Source of the DNA: Baffinella frigidus
Taxonomy: Eukaryota > Cryptophyceae > Cryptomonadales > Baffinellaceae
Length of the DNA stretch: 21,078 bases
NCBI GenBank assembly: GCA_026770585.1
Contig: MU647893.1
Location: forward strand, 3,640-24,717
Direction of reading: 5' to 3'
Part shown: piece after piece, positions 15,953 to 21,078 of the stretch
Layout of the letters: the number at the start of each line of letters is the position of its first letter
How positions within the stretch are numbered: the stretch's first letter is position 1
Notes under the pieces: generated by a model
What the model was told of the DNA's origin: nothing
Database searches by the model: none
What the model saw: the letters and a program-made list of their open reading frames with translations, nothing else
Position numbers and translations under genes: made by a program

Positions 15953-17563
15953 ATGGATGCGATAGAAGAGGATGCGATGGAAGAGGGTTCGGGTGTGGGG
16001 GAGGCGGGCGTGCTGCACAGCAATGTCCATGGGAGTGGGATACATGTTTTTATGGACCCCGATGATGCATTGAGGGAGTTGGTTGGCGCGATCCACAAGG
16101 GGGATCTATCCCCGATAAAGAAGATGCTGCAAGAGACCAATGTCGATATCAACGGGTCTTACATGACATATCGTTCAGAACACCCTGATCGCAATGGGTC
16201 GCAACGTCTTAAGTATATGTGCAACCCTGGCAACTCACGGTGTACGGTATCGATGGTTAGGGCGACTCCACTCGAGGCCGCGGTGTGCAGTCTCCGAGTC
16301 GATATCGTACGACTACTACTAGGCAAAGGAGCATTTGTGACGACCGATGTATTCCTATGGAAGAGCGCTATGATGAACAGACGGACTACTGTGATCTTCA
16401 AACTGCTGTTCGACCGCTTTCGAGAGATGCATGAAGAAATGTCCCCATACCACGTTTGGAAGAAACTCGATATCATGGGAGAACACACGTCGTTTGTGTC
16501 GGTCGTGGTGAAGACGGGAACGGCGAATATGTTGCAGTGTGTCATGGATCTAGGTGCCAGGGTAAACGGCTATGACGGTGTACATGATACGGTGCCATTG
16601 GAGGATCTTGTTCGTGATTGGGGTGGAAAGCGTAACAGGTACTATCATTCCTACCAAGAACAGGAAGACCTCGAGAAGTGTCGGATTCTAATCGAGAATG
16701 GCGCCAAGTGTACGCCCCTGTCTTCAAGTTCCAAGACCAGCCTCCTTCGTGTAGCAGTAGAATCGGATAGAACGGACAATGGAGAGCTAGTTCGAATGCT
16801 TCTTGAAACGGACCTGAAGAAGATGGTGAACCACGCAGACAGTTCCGATGGTGTGCTTGGCGACCTTGGCACGAGACTCACGCCACTAACCTCCCTGATT
16901 GTACAGAATAGATCGAACCATATGTGTCTCATGCAGCACCTGCATGCCGCCGGTGCTTGTCTAACCACGGCATCGCAGGGCCACTCGCCGCTGATGCTTG
17001 CGGCCAAACATAACGAGACCCAAGCCGTAGAGTTTATCCTTGCGAACATGACCTCCGAGCAGAGAATGTCTCTGGCGCATGAAACGAAACTTGTCTCGAA
17101 TTGCTTGACACGCCGAAACTTTGCGACAGCTGTCATACTGATAAAGGCTGGTGTGGAGTGTGAATCGTTACGCGGTACGACTGGGTGGACTCCGATGTAC
17201 AGTATGGTGTCGGAAGGGATTGCGAAACACGTCAAAAAGGACCGGCCCAAACTGCGGGCCGTCATTAACGCGCTCCTGCAACGGAGTGTGGCTATGTCTA
17301 CTGTCTGCCGCCCTTTCTCTCTCCGTTTGGCTACTTCTGTGGTGGAACTAATCGAGAACAACCGTGAAGCGTGCAGTCAAGCGCTCGGGTCACAACTGGA
17401 GAACCGGATGCGAGATGCCATAAAACTCGAGATGGGTGGACGCAACCTAGCCTTTGGTGGTATCAACCACAAGACGGCACGAGATAATTCCCCTGGTCGT
17501 TTGCTTTCAGACGAACTCGTCAGATACATTGCTTCACTGAACGACCCAAGCATTGGTAGGTAA
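15953..17563 (+). CDS. Ankyrin-repeat protein with F-box-like C-terminus, 536 aa
   Basis: Ankyrin-type repeats are recognisable at about 41-69, 104-130 (ATPLEAAVCSLRVDIVRLLL), 176-205, 235-290, 310-337, 344-370 (HSPLMLAAKHNETQAVEFIL) and 376-402, several of them degenerate. The C-terminal residues 515-531 (GRLLSDELVRYIASLND) resemble the start of an F-box, L-x-D-E-L-x-x-x-I. Poxvirus ankyrin proteins carry a comparable C-terminal F-box (PRANC) that recruits Skp1-Cullin ubiquitin ligases, so this protein could be a substrate adaptor; this is inference from a short motif. The N-terminus is acidic. It is distinct from the 384-aa ankyrin protein and on the opposite strand. Confidence 0.8.
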   Translation: MDAIEEDAMEEGSGVGEAGVLHSNVHGSGIHVFMDPDDALRELVGAIHKGDLSPIKKMLQETNVDINGSYMTYRSEHPDRNGSQRLKYMCNPGNSRCTVSMVRATPLEAAVCSLRVDIVRLLLGKGAFVTTDVFLWKSAMMNRRTTVIFKLLFDRFREMHEEMSPYHVWKKLDIMGEHTSFVSVVVKTGTANMLQCVMDLGARVNGYDGVHDTVPLEDLVRDWGGKRNRYYHSYQEQEDLEKCRILIENGAKCTPLSSSSKTSLLRVAVESDRTDNGELVRMLLETDLKKMVNHADSSDGVLGDLGTRLTPLTSLIVQNRSNHMCLMQHLHAAGACLTTASQGHSPLMLAAKHNETQAVEFILANMTSEQRMSLAHETKLVSNCLTRRNFATAVILIKAGVECESLRGTTGWTPMYSMVSEGIAKHVKKDRPKLRAVINALLQRSVAMSTVCRPFSLRLATSVVELIENNREACSQALGSQLENRMRDAIKLEMGGRNLAFGGINHKTARDNSPGRLLSDELVRYIASLNDPSIGR

Positions 17564-17734
17564 CCCGATTTTAATACAGCAATACACGAAACGATTTGTC
17601 TGTGGTTGTCTATGTCCGGCGCTGCGCTGCGCTTCTAGTTAGCCCTTGCCCCCCACCCCTCCCCTTCTGTGTGCTATCTCTGTAGTATTTGGGAGCTCCT
17701 TGTCTATTCGTTGAGTAGGCGCGTAGCTTTTCTG

Positions 17735-19252
17735 ATGGCCGACGGACACCGAGCAGCGTTCACTTTAAAGCAGGACAGCCATGCCAACCGCGCCCCGCCC
17801 ATACACAAAACCGAACTCGGCGACCTCGCCCAGAACATCAGCGGTGTCATGGATGTCATTTCCATCTTCGACCCGACGTCGGGAAACCAGTCCAGGCTTG
17901 CGTTAGAGACACTCTGTGACGCGTGTGGGACCCTGACATGTCACCAGATGATGGAGAGCTTTGTAGTTCTCCTCCGACTGTTCGAGGCACTTGGTGACCG
18001 GTGGGGTGCCGAACTGTGGGACGTCGTGAAGAACCGAGGTGTGCAATTCGTCCAGCACGAGCACCATACAGACATGCAGGCCGCCGAGAGTCTGCGCGTC
18101 CACCGAATGCGGGCCGGGAAACGCGCAGAACAGCAAACCGCCGTGAACAAGGCGCTCGATACGAGTGTTCGCACAAGTTCTGTCTCGCGGAATTCGTGGT
18201 ATGTCACACGCCTGCAATTGGTTGCACCGAAACGCGACGGGGTGTGTCCGCTGATACACTTTATCACCCACGAACTGAAAGACCGGCTGGACGTCCTATG
18301 CGTCTCCTGCCAGTACAGTGGCAATGCAATCCTGGCAGCGGAAATCAAATCAATGGGGGCGATGCTGCGAATCATTGACCCTGAAAGCCATCGTTTCATG
18401 TTTTCCGTTGTCGGTGAAATGCAGCAGCCGTATGTCGGGGTGGTTCGCACAGCGGAGCTGTTGCAGCAAGTGGTGCGCGAATGCGAGACCAAGAAACTCG
18501 CATGGTGTGTGGGGTGGGCACGGGCGAACAGCACTATATGGGACCTTGCCCCCGGACGGAACGGCGGTGCCAGCGACGACCGCTATGCCAAATACGTGAA
18601 ACTGATGCACATGTTCTACCCGGCCAAAAATTGCTCTGTGGTTCTCAACGCTACCTCGCTGGGGATGCACCGCGCGTACCACAATGATATCATATGTCCA
18701 GACATTTACACCCCCGACCTGTGCTATGGCCTCGCCGATTTCGAGAAGTTTCTGCAGTGTTTCGGCCAGTCTTTCGCGAGAGATATGATGGAGTGCGACG
18801 ACCCGCATAGTTCGCCTGTAGACAGAGTTCCGGATCCCTCCACGCGATTTTCTTCCATTATGGGTCTCCTGTTGGTGTTTGTGAACATCTGCGACCCAGA
18901 CTCTGCGGCGGGGATCGATACGGACCTCTCGATGTTGCACGCCCAAGACATGAACACCCGCGTCAACGGCGGGCTTGACATGGCAGACCTCCTCCTCGAC
19001 TCCTACAAGGTCTCTCAATGGCAGCAATATGCCCGGTCGCAGGTTGCCCTTGCCGATGCCCCCGGGCGGTCTACGAGATGGGCGGAGGCAAACACGGCTG
19101 CCATGCAGTACTGCGAGCAAAACACGGACCAGCTCGGTGGGGTGGTGGTCTCGTCGCATTCACTTGGAGACGGGTCGTTGCTCGACCGCCTCTGTAAGAT
19201 GATCGTGGATCTGAATTGCGGCGGCTGGATGCGTAGGGGGCTAACGAACTAA
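17735..19252 (+). CDS. Orphan protein, 505 aa
   Basis: I do not recognise this protein. The frame opens at 17669, but the ATG at 17735 (MADGHRAAFTLKQDSHANR) has better context and avoids a leader of odd composition. The protein is globular with mixed structure and several cysteines, and has an Arg/Ala-rich helix near 115-135 (ESLRVHRMRAGKRAEQQTAV). No signal peptide, membrane span or known catalytic motif is evident. Base composition resembles the other genes. A perfect 28-bp palindrome lies 181 nt after the stop. Possible virion or replication protein; no evidence distinguishes these. Confidence 0.75.
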   Translation: MADGHRAAFTLKQDSHANRAPPIHKTELGDLAQNISGVMDVISIFDPTSGNQSRLALETLCDACGTLTCHQMMESFVVLLRLFEALGDRWGAELWDVVKNRGVQFVQHEHHTDMQAAESLRVHRMRAGKRAEQQTAVNKALDTSVRTSSVSRNSWYVTRLQLVAPKRDGVCPLIHFITHELKDRLDVLCVSCQYSGNAILAAEIKSMGAMLRIIDPESHRFMFSVVGEMQQPYVGVVRTAELLQQVVRECETKKLAWCVGWARANSTIWDLAPGRNGGASDDRYAKYVKLMHMFYPAKNCSVVLNATSLGMHRAYHNDIICPDIYTPDLCYGLADFEKFLQCFGQSFARDMMECDDPHSSPVDRVPDPSTRFSSIMGLLLVFVNICDPDSAAGIDTDLSMLHAQDMNTRVNGGLDMADLLLDSYKVSQWQQYARSQVALADAPGRSTRWAEANTAAMQYCEQNTDQLGGVVVSSHSLGDGSLLDRLCKMIVDLNCGGWMRRGLTN

Positions 19253-19581
19253 ACATGATCAGAGCACGGTCTAGTTTAGAACGAAGTTCACACCGGCTCG
19301 ACTGATAAATACACTAATTCGTGATGGGATGTCGGACTTGACCAGGATGCATTGATGAGCACACGCCTCGTTTCGCCTTATGGAGCTTATGGATTTCGTT
19401 GAGCTTACCACTTTAGGTTGTGATTTACCTGGTTTGACCATCAACTAGTTGATGGTCAAATATTTTAGTCTACCTGCGATTAGAACCCAGCGCGCACTAA
19501 GGGCACTCCCCGCAGCCACAACAGCCACAGCCCCCGCAGCAGCCGCGCAGCGTCGCACGGGGCGGGGCGGGGTCTGGCGCC
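19253..19581. other. Intergenic stretch before the RING/TRAF gene
   Basis: It contains the 28-bp palindrome at 19433-19460 and, from about 19490, a sharp change to GC-rich sequence (CCGCAGCAGCC, GGGGCGGGGCGGGG) directly before the RING gene. That GC-rich stretch resembles a GC-box type promoter and differs from the TATA promoters elsewhere in the window. Confidence 0.5.
19433..19460. other. Perfect 28-bp palindrome
   Basis: TTTGACCATCAACT is followed at once by its exact reverse complement, without a spacer. It may be a dimeric protein-binding site, an origin-type element or a transcript end for the gene ending at 19252. Confidence 0.7.
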
Positions 19582-21000
19582 ATGAAGAACGCCGTCGACC
19601 CGGCCTTCGTGGTAGATGAATCGTTGGACGAGGCGTTCATCTGCAGCGTCTGTGCGAACGTGGTGAACGAGATGACGACTGGCTGTGACGAGGGCCATGG
19701 CATGTGCCGGGTGTGCTATATCAAGGCGATCGAGACCTCGCCCAAGTGTCCCTTCTGCAAGGAGCCGACGTCCAGGGACAAGCTGCAGAGGAACCGCCCG
19801 TTCGACGATCTCGTGGCGAAGTTGCAGATGCGCTGCAAGCACGGGCGGCACATCAAGGGCGCTGGTGGATCTGCTGCTGCTGCTGCTACGGCGGGGTCCA
19901 AGCGGAAGAAGGCGGAGCTCGACAAGGCTTTGCACTGCCCCTGGGTCGGCGCCGTGAGCGCCTTTGACACGCATCTCGCGGTCGAGTGCCTGCACGAGAT
20001 GGTGCGGTGCACGAATGCAAAGCATGGCTGCCATTTCGAGTCGCTGCGCGGGGACCAGGGACGGCACCTCGCCGACTGCGTGGCGCGCGCTGTCAAGTGC
20101 AAGCACTGCAGCGCCTTCTTCCCGAAGAACAAGATCGCTGTTCACGATAACAAGTGCCTTGAAGTGCCTGTGCGGTGCCCCAACGCGTTCAAGGGCTGCA
20201 ATGTCAAGAATTTGACGCGGGGGGGTTCCGCTGGCCATGTGCTGGTGTGCGGGTGGGCGGCGGACAAATGCACGGCATTGGGGTGTGGTGTCGTGTTGCT
20301 GAAGAAGGACATGGAGAAGCACATGCTCGAGTCTGTCGAGGAGCACCAGCAATCGCTCCAATGCTTCGTGGCGGACCTTGAGAAGAAGGTCGTCGCGCTG
20401 GGCAGGGACAACGATTTTCTCCGGATGAAGTGCTTGGCGTCCAAGTACACTTTCGAGGTCCAGGTTCTGCGGACATCGGGCCAGGAACAGCCAGCTAAGT
20501 CGGCCCTCTACAAGTTCGGGTCCGGCGTCACTGGCGTCGTCCACGCGTATACAGAACAGTATGCAGAAGGGCCCATCGTATACGTGGAGTTCGGCATCAC
20601 CCCCACGCAGCGCGAATGGCGGGCTCACGTGCGTGCCCTGCCCCCCCCCAACAAACGCTTGAACAAACACTTGAACCCGCCTATGCCTCAAACACCTGGC
20701 CCCGCCTATGCCTCAAACACCTGGGCCCGCCTAGGCCTGAAACACTTGAATCTGGCGAACCAAGAAAGTCCGTTGACAGCCACCGCTAACGAACTGGCCC
20801 CAAGCAGTACAAGTGCGTGTTGGAGTCACGGTCGCACACTGTCTTCCGCCAAGTCACCTCCGATTTCTGTTTGAAATCCCCCTTGCCGACGAGACTCAAG
20901 CCCAATACCATCTTCTCGTTCACCCTAGGCGCGGAAGATCAGGTGAATTGCATTGCACCCGATGGGTCCTTCACGTTGCTGCTGTCCGTATGGATGTACG
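19582..21000 (+). CDS. RING and TRAF-type zinc-finger protein, spliced, 3' partial
   Basis: This is a probable E3 ubiquitin ligase or TRAF-like adaptor. Exon 1 (19582-20628, 349 codons) has a complete C3HC4 RING: C21, C24, C35, H39, C42, C45, C56, C59. A basic patch SKRKK lies near 106-110. Cys/His-rich TRAF-type zinc-finger repeats at about 119-250 (CPNAFKGC, CKHCSAFF) and a short coiled coil near 255-280 follow. The donor CAC|GTGCGT at 20629 and acceptor AAGCAG|TAC at 20807 bound a 179-nt intron, and exon 2 continues in frame (LKPNTIFSFTLG, APDGSFTLLLSV) until the poly-G at about 21000. Codons are much richer in G/C at third positions than in the other genes, suggesting recent host origin. 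The intron holds an element A copy and a 24-bp tandem repeat. Confidence 0.7.
20629..20807 (+). repeat. Intron with element A and 24-bp tandem repeats
   Basis: A C-run, then three units of CCCGCCTATGCCTCAAACAC type at about 20676-20750, then an inverted copy of element A (GAACCAAGAAAGT tail at 20757-20769, palindrome to 20795). Reading through it in frame would give an unlikely tail, which supports splicing. Confidence 0.6.
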
Positions 21001-21078
21001 GGGGGGGGGGCCTGTTCTGGGGGGGGGTAGGAGAATGGGGGGGGGTAGGGGCCGGGGGGGGTGTACGGGCGGGGGGGG
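20998..21078. repeat. Poly-G tract at window end
   Basis: Runs of 7 to 12 G with short interruptions. It could be quadruplex-forming sequence or an assembly artefact. Confidence 0.7.

Noticed and set aside
18350-19159. 269-codon minus-strand frame.
   Set aside because: It is a shadow of the 505-aa plus-strand gene, with no promoter or motif of its own.
19480-20691. 403-codon minus-strand frame opposite the RING/TRAF gene.
   Set aside because: It is a GC-rich shadow of a gene with complete zinc-binding residues on the plus strand.
1-21078. tRNA, rRNA, CRISPR arrays, Shine-Dalgarno signals and insertion-sequence transposases.
   Set aside because: None was found by eye on either strand; repeats present are not CRISPR-like in spacing.

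Overview
The window most likely comes from a large double-stranded DNA virus of a single-celled eukaryote, free or endogenous, of the mirusvirus/herpesvirus-like (Duplodnaviria) kind. The main evidence is the first exon of a terminase large subunit (minus strand, 6109-5321, Walker A STPRRFGKT). Other evidence is eukaryotic: TATA boxes 30-80 nt before start codons, several introns with GT..AG ends whose exons join in frame, and eukaryote-type proteins (Snf7/CHMP4 ESCRT-III, MORN, ankyrin, and RING/TRAF zinc fingers). No rRNA, tRNA, CRISPR array or bacterial-type operon was seen. The mirusvirus placement is inference: no major capsid protein or polymerase was firmly recognised.

Layout. 1-779: non-coding repeats. 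780-1682 (+): MORN-repeat protein. 1683-2310: hairpin, microsatellite and dispersed repeats. 2311-5097 (-): 928-aa orphan protein. 5098-5320: TATA-like box plus a (TG)n tract behind the terminase splice donor. 5321-6109 (-): terminase ATPase exon. 6110-6416: array of GGTATG-core repeats. 6417-7608 (-): two-exon orphan gene, possibly structural. 7675-8481 (+): ESCRT-III protein, divergent from it across one TATA box. 8482-9122: mostly non-coding. 9123-10385 (-): 420-aa protein with a Myc-like nuclear localisation motif. 10506-11186 and 11502-12005 (+): two membrane proteins. 12405-12867 (-): beta-rich reading frame broken by a frameshift. 13056-13610 (-): small two-exon gene. 13952-15106 (-) and 15953-17563 (+): two ankyrin proteins, with a doubtful small spliced gene and palindromic repeats between them. 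17735-19252 (+): 505-aa orphan. 19582 onward (+): RING/TRAF-zinc-finger protein with an intron, running into poly-G at the window end.

How the parts may fit. The left and middle hold packaging and candidate virion-assembly genes: terminase, NLS-bearing helical protein, beta-rich proteins, membrane proteins and an ESCRT-III filament protein that could drive membrane scission. The flanks hold host-interaction proteins: MORN, ankyrin (one with an F-box-like C-terminus) and a RING E3-like protein. Perfect hairpins directly after several stop codons suggest hairpin-directed transcript ends. A 29-bp palindromic element recurs six times across the window, including inside the intron of the RING/TRAF gene, which ties that gene to the same replicon.
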